64,000 nt of DNA from Fragum whitleyi (lineage: Eukaryota > Mollusca > Bivalvia > Cardiida > Cardiidae). The stretch lies in assembly GCA_948146395.1 (NCBI GenBank), contig OX411547.1, positions 55,791,566-55,855,565 of the forward strand. The letters are read 5' to 3'. Of the stretch, positions 1 through 13,800 are shown in pieces; position 1 is the first letter of the stretch; each line of letters opens with the position of its first letter. The notes under the pieces are model-generated. The model was not told the origin of the DNA. It was given only the letters and a program-made list of their open reading frames with translations, and made no database searches. The translations under genes and the position numbers were made by a program.

Positions 1-1728
1 CTTATACCTTCAATAGGCTTGATGAAATTTGCAATGTTAAGGTTTTTTTTGGCTGAGTTTTTGAATAATTCGACCTTGATAGACAACCTTTTACAACAAA
101 TTGTTATATGACCTTGACCTTAGTATTAACAGATGTACTTCATTGATATTTATCACCATACCAAATATGAGGATTGTATCTTAAAAAGACTTGAAGATAT
201 TGGCAATGTTAAGTTTTTTGGTCAAGTTTTTCAGACAGACAGATGGACGCCAGTAAAATAATATGCTGTCAATTTATTGAAGGGGGGAGGTGTTATAAAA
301 ACATAGCACAAGTAATTTCTCACATAGCTCTCCCTGTCTTCTATTACAAATATCACAGATATAATTGTGTAAGATTACATTCTAAATGATGTCATCAAGA
401 GGTCATTTAGCACATGTTTTTGTGGTATTTCTGTTATCTGGGCATTCAAAGAAATTTTATATATAAAACCAATACTTAGTGTTTTGTATGAAAAAAAATA
501 TCTAAAGAGGTTGGGAGAATTGATAATTGTCGAGGCTCTGCCTATAGATAATTTTTCATACAATACACAAAGTATGTTTTATGTTTATCTTGTTTTTGTC
601 GATGTTTCTAAAAAAATGCACGTTTCTTAAAATAACTGCATTATGTCATTGTTCTAAAAATATCCATGTGATATCATACAAAATATCATATAGGGTGTTA
701 TCACACAGATATTTGTATAGTAATAAGATAAAATGCACAAACTGTTCTTAAAAGGGTCTGTTACTTGATTTTATTTGAAACAATCCAGGGCTCGTGTTTG
801 ACCCTTAAACCAGGGTTTTGACCCCCAAAATCTGAAAATATCCTAATTTGACCCCTAGAAATTTCTCCCAAGGGGGTCATCTTGACCCCCTTGAGAGGAA
901 TTACTAAGGGTCAAAACATGTTGTTTTTTTTCACAAATTTCTTTTTAAAGTTCTGCATATTAATCACTTGTTTCATATCATTACAAGAAACAGTTAAACT
1001 GACTCTTGAATATGTAAATTTCTACTGATGATTTGCATTTTCTGTCTTTTTGACCCCTGTAAATTCAGATTTGACCTCAAGAATTTCTTAGGTGAGGATT
1101 CAATGACTCCCCAACATCAAAAACTAACACGAGCCCTGCAATCTTGTCTAGCATTGAAAAGTTATTAATTTCACCAAGGCTTGGGTAATAATGTTTCAAG
1201 CCCAGACTGTGAAAACATCAGCTTGTCTCAAATAAAATCTCATGACAGATCCTATACTAATTTTTTTTTTGTGTATTAAACAGGGTTGGCAATCGACCGG
1301 TCGATTGGAGTATTGACCAGACCGGTGGTCAATACTGGTTTTAACCGGTCAATACTGGTCAATAGGAAAATCAGGGCCAAAGGTTATAAAACATTTTTTT
1401 GTGCTCAACTGAGCATTTTCTCATTTAGAATTTGATTAAATGTATAAATTTAAAAGATAATATTTATTTGTTGTTAATTAAAACACTTAATTATCATCTT
1501 TAATGTTCATACTATTATCATAGTATTACAATAGAATTAAAGTTATAAAGTAATCTCAGGTTAAGATTTGAGAAAGTTCTCAGTTGAGCATGAGAAAAAT
1601 TTTATGACCTCAGGTCCAAGTGGTAAAGAACTACGAGACAAGACTTAACATTTTGCAGGCTGTTCTTTGTTCTATACCTCCTGCAAAAACAGGAATATTG
1701 CATGTTCAGCATGACAAGGACTAAATAC
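1..1728. other. IAH1 intron 4 sequence (repeat-rich)
   Basis: No further IAH1 exon was seen. Positions 1-270 look like the decayed end of a pearl-like element (GACAGACAGATGGACGCC tract near 233-252). Positions 360-740 carry a MITE-like sequence that recurs near 34960-35660. Positions 1285-1365 have several ACCGGTC/GGTCAATACTGG motifs of unknown nature. Positions 1693-1720 hold a TTCAGCATGACAAGG end fragment of a TTAA-type MITE. Confidence 0.5.
786..1138. mobile_element. MITE with CAGGGCTCGTGTT terminal inverted repeats
   Basis: The left end CAGGGCTCGTGTT is exactly inverted at the right end, AACACGAGCCCTG. The five bases CAATC flank both sides, a possible target duplication. The interior is a run of TTTGACCCC / GGGGTCA motifs. 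A second copy lies at 12117-12451 and a fragment at about 35262-35345. The CAGGG start is hAT-like, but a 5-bp duplication is not the usual 8 bp, so the superfamily is uncertain. Confidence 0.65.
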
Positions 1729-1816
1729 CTTTGAGCTCACATTCTTTCCTCCATTTTCCTTCAACACAGGGAGGTGGTGTCATTATGACTATTTTCTGAT
1801 TTGGTATTCCAATTCC
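1729..1816 (-). CDS. IAH1: IAH1 exon 4
   Basis: This 88-nt exon starts after a strong polypyrimidine acceptor (TTTTCTCTCTCAG) and ends AAAG|GTATTT. It encodes GIGIPNQKIVIMTPPPCVEG followed by KWRKECELK. The IPxxKIVIMTPPP segment is the family's conserved (V/I)xLITPxPxCE stretch after the block III region. It leaves in phase 1; the next exon was not found between 1 and 1728 and should lie outside the window. Confidence 0.87.
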
Positions 1817-4800
1817 CTGAGAGAGAAAAAACAGTCTTTTAACAACTATGACCTATCTAATTCACAATTCCTTGAGTTTGGAGTAATCAGAAGCACAAGA
1901 ATTATTCAATTTGGTGCATAAGATACTCATTTTTTATGCATATAATAAGTAGAGGGCTATCAGCTGTTTCCCATACAGTCTCTGGGTTTTATGTCTATGT
2001 GTCTTAATACCAATATTGCAGAAAAAGAATAAATTGCTTGTTATAGACAGTTTTCTTGTCTTTTCACCATTAATTTCTATCATAAATCATAGACCTATAC
2101 GGGATAGCAGCTTGAGGTTAGCAAAGAATGCAATGGTAGTACTGGAATTAGGAATACTAGGAAACGATTGTTGAGTGCTCCAGCCACCGTGATTTTGAAA
2201 CTAGAGCGTAAACTTAAATTGATGATGGACAATGCACGACAGACATTCAATGATCGCAAAAGCTAACTTTGAGCACGATGAGCTCAGGTAAGCTAAAAGT
2301 ATTTAAAGCGTTGTAAAACCCCATTCAAACAAACAAAGAGAACCTTTAATTGCTGTCTGCAACCCCTGTAATATTGGACCAGTCCAAATTTGTGAAAATT
2401 TTGAAAGCGTCGTCAAATTTATTTTAACTTACCTGAAGATATTCAATCATATCTAAAATATTTTTCTTAAATTCGTCCAATGGCACATGTTGATTGGCAC
2501 ACACTTTGCTGTCTACAGAGTCATTAGCTCCAAGAAATATAGTAACTAGACATGTGTTTTTAGCGTCACTTTCTGTCACTAATTTAGGCAGGATAATCTT
2601 ACACCATCTTGAGTTATAACCAGAAAATCCTCTGTTGATAATGTCACATTTCCTGAAAATATAACAATGACTGTAAGTCCAGTATTGGGTCTGAATTAAC
2701 AAGCAAAATTTAGAATGTTGCTTAATTTTAGTGTAACATATATGTCAAAATATAACAAGAGCTAAGTCAGCCACAGCTATCCACCACCATCAAAATTTGA
2801 TAGTAAACTGAAGCCTAATCAAAGGGCAATAACTCCAAAACCATGCATGCAAGAGTTGTAGTTCTTGTGCACTGCACTTCTCCTCCACGAGATCCATCCA
2901 CCAATAAAGTTTCAAGTTAATAGCTTTAACACTTTAGGAGATATGCTCTGGACAAGTCTAGTGACAGAATGACGGAATGACGGAACAACGGACGGAGACC
3001 ATTACTTGCCCCCTTTGTTAAACATCCGAGATAAAAATCCTAACCCCACACTTCCATTAACTGCCATATACCTATAAAACAAAATACATGTACGATACAA
3101 GGTCCGTTATATTAAATTTTTGTAAGCTTTTCATTACTTAAACTTCATAACCACTCAATAAAATTTCTGACTAGGCATTATTGAAAGAACTTTAAATAAT
3201 TAGTGCTTGTTACAAGTCAAAAATCTGTTCTTTTTTCACAAAGTTGTCTTCAGCTATTTCATCTTCTTTACTTTCAAGTTAGGGTTTTCTCTATAAATTA
3301 GTTACAAGTAAACTGTACTTATCAATACAAATTTTGAATATTCATGTCAAAGCAAGAGGCATTGACAATGATCAGCCTAAGCATATATGAAGTCTTATAA
3401 CTTTAAGGCATCAAAAGGGGATACATGGACTAATATATATTAGTTAGAAAAATTTAATTTCATAGCAAATTACACCTTCCCCCCTCCCCAAAATGCCATA
3501 AGATGTTTTATTTCAATGCAATGCGATATCAGTATTTTCAATTTGAACTAGACTGTTGTAAAGTGGACTAATACTACCCTGCTAGTGCTAGTCAATAATG
3601 AAAAGCCATTTTCCATCAAAGGGCCATAACTCTGAAAAAGTCAATGGATTGTAAACAAAATATAAATTGCAAATCTTTGTCTGATACTTATCACATCTGT
3701 ATGTTTCTAATAAATCAGCCCATTAGTTCAAGAGAAATTTAGAGTACAAGAAAATGCTGCAGAAGAGCGGATGGACTGACTGACCAACAAGCTGACTCCT
3801 TTATACCCCAAAAATAGTTTGGTGTGTGTGTGTGGGGGGGGGGTATCATTAATGATAACTTAAGTCATTTGGTTTTAGGGGAAACAATACATTGAATGTT
3901 GATGATTAAGGGGGTAAGGGGGAAACTAAAAACTTTTTTAAAGAGGCACTTGAACTCAATTTTGTGGTTAACACTTGTTTGCTTGAAAGAGTTTTATAAT
4001 ATGACAGATTGAGAGTAAGGGTTTGAGCAGAGATGAATGGTCTTTGAACCTCTTTTTTTCTCTCCAGCGTCAGTCCCGTTATCATTTCCCTAGTGGCTTG
4101 TTGAGACTATACAGTGCCTTTTGTTTATGATATAAGATCTATAGATGTTCCTTGTTTGGATGAAAATCAATATCATGAACTATTATTGGTTGTACTATTG
4201 GTGGACAATGAAAACTTTGTAACTATAGCTTGGATAAGTTTTGAATCCTAAACATGGTTAACACTTTCCTGTTTAACAAAATTTTGGACCTGTCCAAATT
4301 CAAAGGTTTTGCAGACGAAAATTAAATGTGAAACTAATTTGAAAAAGAACCATTCAGTAGGGTAGAAAATAGTGTGGAAAAGGAAGAAATTGCTTGTCAG
4401 AAGCATTTTCTTCTTTTTTCACAATGATTTCTCCATCATAAAATCACAGGCACGTAAAAAGCAGGGATTAAACAGTAAAGGGTTAAGACTTGAATTAATT
4501 TTATAACAAGACAGTAAGGGTTTGAGCTGAGATGAATGGTCTATGAACCTCTTTTTTCTCTCAAGCTAGAGCCGTATTATCATTTCCCTAAGTGGCATGT
4601 TTGAGACTATACAGTGCCGTTTATAATGATACTTAGGAACTACAGATATTTGTTCAAAGGTACAGATAAGACATGGTATCTCCAGCCTAAAATCTATATT
4701 TCTCAATGAAATCCTGTGTTGTGGGTACTCATTTGAATCGTCTTGGAGAGAAGATTCAAATGAGTACCCATAACATAGGGTTTGGGCAAGAATAAATGAA

Positions 4801-7800
4801 ATATTTTAATTTGAAATCAAAATACCCCCTCTATCTGTAGCCTTGTTCGTTGTTTTGACAGAAATCCATATATAGTACTTTTGATGAACAAGCAAAACTT
4901 TGTAACTACAGCTTGGATAAGTTTTGAATCCTAAACATGGTTAACATTTAAAGGAATTTTATAAAAAGACAAGGGTTTGAGCAGAGATGAAGGGTCTTTG
5001 AACCTCTTTTTTCTCTCAAGTATCAGCGGTGTTTTCATTTCCCTAGTAGCAAGTCTGAGACTACACAGTGCCTTTTATGATGATGCATAGGAACTATAGA
5101 TCTTCTTTGTTTGGAAGAAAATCAATTTCCAATTGTATTGGATGAATACTAAAACTTTGTAACTGCAGCTTTGGTAAGCTTAGTTACAAAGGTGTGGATG
5201 AACAAAGGCGTAACTAGGATTTTAAAATTTATTTAAGGATTCATGACCGCATACTTTTCAAAAAGGCTCTTTTTATGTTCAAATCTATGAATTCTAAACT
5301 TCCACCCTACATATCCAATCTTTTCTCGGTATCCACCAATAAAAATCTAACATCAAATACAAATTTTGCCCTTAATATTCCAAAGCCAAGAATTGAATTC
5401 TACAGAAAGTCAATGGCTTACTCAGGTCCTAAGATTTGGAATCGGATTCCTCTTAATATCAAGAATTCGGACAGTGTACAAAAATTCAAAACATCCTTTC
5501 TGAGTTGGTGGAGCTCTGGTGGGAAATTTTCCTTAAATATTAATACTTTAACATAAATTGCTTCGATTTTTATCCCTTCTCATGCTTTACACAGCTTGTT
5601 CTTATTAAAAGCAAACTTTTAGCAGACAATTTAGACTGAGATCAGCCAGCAAACATATGCTGTCTGATCTATGCCTCCACTGCCTGCTATTTTCCTTAAT
5701 ATTGAGGGCAACTAAACCTAGATTGGTTGAAAAGTCCTAAATATTGAAAACTGTTTTAAACAAAATCTAAATTCTGCAAAATATGGGTTACAATTGATTT
5801 TTTACTAATTAAATTGATGATGATTACAACTAACAAGAGATATGTTTGTGAATATTATTACTTTCTTCTCATTTGATTGTTTGTAAATCTGGTTGATTAA
5901 TTTTATTGTTTCATGTAAAAATTGAATGTACATACATGTATTTGTAGAGGCCCACAGGGAAGACTGGGTTAACCCAACTGTGCTGCCTCATTAAATAAAG
6001 ACTTTTATTATTATTATTTTTATTATACATACTCAGTAGGCAACCAGCTTTGAATATATAGGATTTAGGCGATATATGGACTGTGACAAAAGATGTCATC
6101 TTTCAGCTCCTGTTTTCTATGATTTGAGCTTTGGTGAATAATCAAAACATCGTAACTACAGCTGTAATAAGCTGTAGTTTCGATGTTATGATCATTCATC
6201 AATGATATTTTTCAAAAAGAGGATTTATTTCTATTACACGCTTGCTTAATGGTAGGTGCGCCCTTGATGAAAACTGTAGACATTTCCTTTGTGGGCAACA
6301 GAAAAAGAAATGCACATTTTTTATAAGATACATTATATGCTTAAGATATCCTTCCATAGGATGAAAATCAATTTATTTTTGATGGACAACTAAACTTTGT
6401 AACTAAAGCCTGGATAAGCTGTAGTTACAAAGTTTTGGATGTTCATTGACATCGAGGAAGAAAGGTTTTTAACAATTTCTTCATTGCCTTAATTATTTTT
6501 ATCATAGTTTCATATACAACTATAATTCGCCCTTTCGAATTATCATTAAACAAGAGGACCAAGATGGTCCTAGATCGCTCCCCTGAGTCTCTTTGACCGA
6601 CATCTCATCAATCAAATAGGCAGATGTCATAAAGGAGATAATTTCTACAAAAAACCAAGTTTCATGAAGTTTAGACCAAATTTGTAGCCTCTAGAGTTAC
6701 ATCAAGAAAATTATCATAAGGACTCCTTTTCCTGTGATATAACATGGATCTTTCCCATTTTCAATAAGGTTCATCCTTATAACCTGACCAATATTCTGAC
6801 CAAGTTTCATAAATGTTGGGCCATATTTGTGGCCTCTAGCAAGTAAACAATAAAATTGTCTTTAAGGCCCCTTTTCCCTTGATATAGTATGGATCCTTTC
6901 CATTTTGGATAGGGTTCATCCTCCTGACTTGCAAAACATTCTGACCAAATTTCATAAAGATTGGGCCTTATTTGTGGCCTCTACAGTGTAAACAAGAAAA
7001 TTATCATTAAGGCCCCTTTTCCCATGATATGGCATGGATCCTTCCCATTTTCAATAGGGTTCATCCTTGTGACCTGCCCAACATTCTGACTAAGTTTCAT
7101 GAAGATTGGGCCATATTTGTGGTCTCTAGAGTGTAAACAAGAAAATTGTCAATAAGGCTCCTTTTCCCGTGATATGGCACGGATCCTTCCCATTTTCGAT
7201 AGGGTTCATCCTTGTGACCTGGCCAACATTCTGACCAAGTTTCATGAAGATTGGGCCATATTTGTGGTCTCTAGAGTGTAAACAAGAAAATTGTCAATAA
7301 GGCTCCTTTTCCCGTGATATGGCACGGATCCTTCCCATTTTCGATAGGGTTCATCCTTGTGACCTGGCCAACATTCTGACCAAGTTTCATGAAGATTGGG
7401 CCATATTTGTGGTCTCTAGAGTGTAAACAAGAAAATTGGTCATAAGGCCCCTTTTCCCGTGATTTGGCATGGATCCTTCCCATTTTCAATAGGGTTCATC
7501 CTTGCAACCTGACCAACATTCTGACCAAGTTTCATGAAGATTGGATCATATTTGTGGCCTCTAGAGTGTAAACACTAAAATTGTTGACGCATGATGACGC
7601 ACGACGGACGACAAATGACGCACGACGCACACCGGACGACGGACATTCAATGATCACAAAAGCTCACCTTGAGCACGATGTGCTCAGGTGAGCTAAAAAT
7701 GGGCAACAAAAAAGGCAACCCTTTTATATGATAAATAGGAGCTAAAGATATCCCAATTAGGATGAAAACCCATTTGTTGTTCGTAGAACATCAAAATCTT

Positions 7801-10800
7801 GTAACCACAGCTTGGAAAAACTGCAGTTTTGGTTGTCTTGATTGATGGTGAGTAATGAATAGGAACTATAGATCTTCCTTGTTTGGACAAATATCAATAT
7901 ATTGTACATGGAAAACCACAATATAGTAACTACAGCTTAAATTAGCTGTAGTTACCATGCTTTACATTCCTTATTAAATGTCAGTGAGGAAGATAACTTT
8001 TTACAATTTTTTTAATAACTTAACCTTTCTTATGCTGTTTAAGATACATTCTTGCAGACCAAAAAGCTTTGGCAGATAGTATTGACTAGTTTCAGCCTGC
8101 TCAATCATTATTGCAGAATTTGAGCTAGACTGATTGATATGTCTTGACAAGTGCACCGCCTATGGGTGCTAACAATTGTCTTCAGGTGCTAGATTATGCA
8201 AATTGTCGAAAAAGAGGCATAACTCTTACAATGGTGCTTCCACATTTATCCTCCTTGATAGTCTGGATAGCTCTTGTAAAAATAACAATGTGATGGTAAA
8301 CACACATGCCAAGTTTCATTATATCTTCAATAACATCAGAAATGACCAAATTTACATTTTTGGCAACCACACAGTCAAGTTTCATGACGATATCTTCAAT
8401 AACAACAGTAATGACTAAGGTTACAGTTTGTCACGCCTACCTCTATGCCTAGGCCAATGTGATGACAATATCTCAGTTGTTCTTCAAAATAACAGCCAAG
8501 CTAAAATTGGCATTTAGCATGTATGCCTTTGGTGACTAAAGAAAACCAAGCAGCCCCCGTCTGTGTTTGTGAACATTTCCGAAATGCAAGACAATGATCT
8601 TAAATGACTATTTACACAAAAACTACACTTTTTTACTCAAAGATAAGCTTAAATTTGTCATTCCAATATTCAGTAACGCAAATGATTCTGCCGCGATTAT
8701 CTAAGTATAGGCCTAACTTGATTAATATTTATGACATGCAACATTTCAGTCTCCAATTTGAATAGAGCACATTACCACTCCATCATGTGGGCGTATTTCA
8801 AGTGAACAGAATCTCATTTACATATATTAATGTATATGGCAGATTATGTGTTCTCCGTTTGTCAATTGATTTGTATTTTTATGTAACTCATCCTTCATAA
8901 GACTAAACCAAGAATAATTATTCAAAGGAAGTTCACGAAATAGGTATTTTTTACTCTTAAAGCAGATGAGAGCTTTAAGGTATAATCGTCATATTCCTCC
9001 AAAATCAAAATGATCAAATGATCATTTTCCAAGCCATATTTTGTGACTTACTTAACCTTTCTCATTCTGTTCACAACATGTTCCAGATAGCAGATAGTAT
9101 AGACTAAGATCAGTCTTCACAAATTTGCAGTCTGATCTAAGCCTCCTCTACCTCCTTTTTACTTAATTATTGCAAAGAAAATGAGTCTCATTTGGTGAAT
9201 TATCCTAACAAATGGAAGTTTCTTTTAAACAACATTTAAGGTAGTGGAGCCGTAATAGTTCTACAACATTTTAGAAAATCATTAGGAAACCTCAGTTAAC
9301 ACTGTTAAAGATCATTACTGATTTACTTTGACAATGTAGACCGAGGTTTCCTAATGAAAAACATTAGGTAAAACTAGTTAAAGTTCATTTCTTTGTAAAT
9401 GTTGTGGTTCTATTACGGGTCCACCACCTTAAGTCTGTAGGATAAGGGTCCAGATAGCCTGGCTTCCTGGCTGTCAGTTAGTGTTAAATAAGGTACACCA
9501 CTCATGTTTTACTATTTCAAATTACCTCCCATATTCTTGAAAACTGACCACTGATTGGCCAGTCAGAGAAATAAACGCTGATTAAAGTTATAATTTCTCT
9601 AGTTGAATTGCTGATTTCTTAATACTTCAGATCAGTGGGACAGAAGCCAGTCTAGGATTGAGAGTAAAAAGGAAATACAGTATCCTCTCTAACTGCTGGA
9701 GGCATGAATAAGTCATTCACTGAACATGACCAATAATTGAAAACATTCATTAATGAGCCTTTCTATTGAGTTGCAGGTTATTGATCTTGAGTTAATCAAT
9801 CATCAATAGTGAATCAATAAAGCCTGAAAGTAATTTACTGGCATGGAATAATGGCACAAATTTGAAAAATATTGAAAGAGCGCATAAATGGATCTAATAC
9901 TATTAGCCCTCGTTTATACAGTTATCTATTTTCAGTCTAATCCTTATCTTGCTGTTTTATTTCTTTTATGTTAAAACAAACTGTCATTTTATGGTTTATA
10001 ATATTTCCACCAGTCTGGTATAATTTTTCCCCACAACATCTTTAAGCTTTAGATCAGACCACAGACTGATCTCAGTCTATAATGTCTGCCAAGCCTTTGA
10101 GTGCATCATTAAAATGTTAAGAACAGGATCGATATATAATGAAATATGTAACAAGAGTGCCATCGTCACAAAATACGCCGCCACTTTGCTGCTGTTTCAC
10201 GAAAATAATTGTAGACACTACTTATTTTGACAGAACCAAATTCAAAATGACCAAGTTTCATTTAAATCAAGACAAAAAGTTAGGAGGAGTTGCCTTCACA
10301 AGGCTGCAATTTCAATAAGCCCCAGACACTAAGTTTTAAGGGGGCATAATTCAGGGAAATAAATGAGCCATAAAATCCTTGATCCAAGTACATCTACAAA
10401 TTATGGTGATGACATTGACCAAGTTTCATTTAAATAAAGACAAAAAGTAAGGAGGAGTTGTGTTCAAAAGGCTGCAATTTCAATAAGCCCTAGATACTAA
10501 GTTTTAAGGGGGCATAATTTAGGGTAAAATTAATGAACCATAAAATCCTTACTTCATGCTCACCCATCAATATCGGTTATAACAACCACCAAGTTTCATT
10601 TAGATCCAGCCAGAAACTTAGGAAGAGTTGAATTCACAAGGCTGCAATTTCAATAAGCCCCAAAGACTAAATTTTAAGGGGGCATAACTAAGGCAATAAG
10701 CCCAAGAGACTAAGTTTTTAAGGGGCATAACTCAGGCAAAAATCAACGAACCATAAAATCCTTCCTTCATGCACATCTACCAATTGAGGTGATAACATTG

Positions 10801-13800
10801 ACCAAGTTTCAAGAAGATCCAGCCAGAAACTTAGGAGAAGTTGTGTTGACAAGAAAAAAGTAGACCCAGAGACTAAGTTTTTAAGGGGCATAACTCAGTC
10901 AAAAATCAATGAACCATAAAATCCTTCCTTCGTGCACATCAACCAATTGAGGTGATAACATTGACCAAGTTTCAAGAAGATCCAGCCAGAAACTTAGGAG
11001 GAGTTGCGTTGACAAGAAAAGAAGACCCAGAGACGAAGTTTTTAAGGGGCATAAATCAGGCAAAAATCAACAAACCATAAAATCCTTCCTTCATGCACAT
11101 CTACCAATTGAGGTGATAACATTGACCAAGTTTCAAGAAGATCCAGCCAGAGACTTAGGAGGAGTTGCGTTGACAAGAAAAGAAGACCCAGAGACGAAGT
11201 TTTTAAGGGGCATAAATCAGGCAAAAATCAACAAACCATAAAATTCTTCCTTCATGCACATCCTCCAATTGAGGTGATAACATTGACCAAGTTTCAAGAA
11301 GATCCAGCCAGAATCTTAGGAGGAGTTGCGTTGACAAGAAAAGTGGACCCAGAGACTAAGTTTTTAAGGGGCATAACTCAGGCAAAAATCAGCGAACCAT
11401 AAAATCCTTCCTTCATGCACATCTACCAATTGAGGTGATAACATTGACCAAGTTTCAAGAAGATCCAGCCAGAAACTTAGGAGGAATTTTGTTGACAAGA
11501 AAAGTGGACAGACGTACGGACGGGCGGACGGATGGACGGACAGACGGAGAAGATGACGCCGATATACGTCCGCCTCTGGCGGTGTATAAAAAGGTTTCAG
11601 ATTATGGTGGTTTAAACCCACTTGCTTGGAATCTATTCTAACTATTGTCAAAAAAAAGAAGCAAGTTGTCAGGGAGAAACCTTTAAATTAAGACTCCAAT
11701 TACACATACTTCTGTTCTTTAAGACCATTATCTTTTTTTTTTGATTAAGGATATTAGATTATATGAATTAAGTGAAGCAACAAATATAAATTGAACTAAA
11801 ATCCTGACCACACTTATGTATGAATCCACTTGCTTATTCATACAGTGTGATTAGGTTTTTAGTTTCATTTGTCCATGAAATGCAATATCAATTCCTTCAT
11901 CTTTTAATTATAAACCATGTATGGGAACCTTTATGCCTTACCTTTGTAGATGATCTCCCACACTTGCAACCCAGCAGCCATCTTTGCTGTAACCATACTG
12001 TAATCAAACAATTCAAACCTGTTGTAATTATGTTAACCACATGTAACAAGGTCACAAGATATGCCCACTACACTACTGGATGTCCTAGAATGAAAAGCGT
12101 CAAAAGGTAGGACTGACAGGGCTCGTGTTTGACCATTAAACCAGGGTTTTGATCCCCCAAAAATCTGAAAATATCTTAATTTGACCCTTACAAATTTCTC
12201 CCAAGGGGGTCACTTTGACCCCCTTGAGAGAAATTACTATGGGTAAAAACATGGTTTTATACCTAAGATGTTCACAAATTACTATCTAAAGGTCTACAAA
12301 TAAATAACTAGTTACATATCATTACAAGAAAACAGTTACAGTGACTCTTTAATATGCAAAATTCATTCTACTTATGATTTGCTTCTTCTGTCCTTTTGAC
12401 CCCTTTAAAATCAGATTTGACCCCCAATATCAAACACTAACACAAGCCCTGGATTAAGCTAGGTAGAGTTTTGGTTCTTCTGCACAGGCTCCATAATCAT
12501 GAGAGAAACATATCTGCCAAGTTCAAGTTAATCATACATAGGGTTACTGGGTTGTGCTCTGGACAAAGAAGTGGACCCCCCCCCCCCCTTCACACACACA
12601 CATCAGATGCCACTGATGATGACATTATTCTTCCTGTCTTACAACAGGGGTATAACAAGAGCACACAGGTGCCAAAATGTCGGATGTAAGGTGATTGATA
12701 GTTGACGAAAGTTTTAGTTGAGCATTCTTATTTATAAAGATATATTGCAATTAGAGTTATTCCCCTTAATTGTAAAGGTTGCATGCTTTGATGATGAGCA
12801 TATATTCAAAGATTTAATTGAATCTGTTCACTAATATTACTTAGATCAAATGTGGTGTTTATGGTCCAATGGTAAATTGTTGGCTTCTTGATCAAGAGGT
12901 TCTGAGTTGGATTCATTGGAGCGGCTAATGATCTTGTTTTTTCCTTGGCCTAGGAGAGTACTGGTTCATGGGTTACCAGTCAACTCAGTCCATCAAATAA
13001 CTCTGAATATATAGCCTATAGTAACAGGAATTCTTATGCATGAGATAATTATGTTTATTTTTTGTATAACTGATGCATTTTTACCTTACTATGTTTATCT
13101 TAATCATTTTGAAAATAATTATTAAGGTGTTTGGATAATATAATATTGAACCAGTGTTTGATTATGTGCAATTCTTTGAATGAATCTTACAATCAATTTA
13201 ACTTTTCTTTACACCTATGGAAATGTAAATGGCCTCAAAACTCAGTGAAAATTGAATAATTTTGTATATGTAAGAATCATACTTAACAAATAATCAATAA
13301 GATGTCGCAAACGATTTTGGGCCGAGTTATACTGTGGGCCGAGTTTCCAATGGGCAGAGTTGAAAATGGGCCAAGTAGGCTGGTCACCATCTTGTTGAAC
13401 CAAGGGTTACGAACGTCTAACTTATCTTACTTTGTTATTCGAGAAGAAGCTATCGATTAGATACCCCTTGACTCGTGAATATGGCTGGTCACCGGTTCAT
13501 GTCCAGAAAGCAGAATTGAAATGGATATATCTAATTTTGGTAGAACATGTATCCATATAGGTGTAAAATAAATAAATTTAAACCATATATCACAAAATGA
13601 TGATGGTTTGCTTATACAAAAATGACAACGCTGAAAATGGCGAAGACAGCAGAGGATAACACTGACATTGGTTGACAACATCATTTAATATTAAAAATCA
13701 AACACAATTTACTTAACGAAAGAGGAAAAGACGGATAGAAAGAAGAAAAAAATGAATAAACAAATATAAATAAATAAAAAAATAAAAGAAATTGCTGAAT

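Larger units (their letters stand above)
5215..6263. mobile_element. MITE split by a LINE insertion
   Basis: The left part (5215-5236) begins GGCGTAACTAGGATTTTAAA, as does the intact copy at 46446-46708 (GGCGTAGCTAGGACTTTAAA). The right part (about 6013-6263) carries GGACTGTGACAAAAGATG, the hairpin CATCGTAACTACAGC...GCTGTAGTTTCGATG and the end TGCGCCC. Between them sits the LINE tail at 5237-6012. Confidence 0.6.

Noticed and set aside
6552..7700. CRISPR-like array of regular repeats
   Set aside because: The 145-bp units are contiguous with no short repeats and unique spacers, and the genome is animal.
8176..8418. Overlapping frames on both strands
   Set aside because: Low-complexity Asn-rich translation with no family resemblance, inside IAH1 intron 2.
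10150..11651. Several frames of 60-95 codons in both directions
   Set aside because: They repeat with the 161-bp core of a non-coding pearl-like element.
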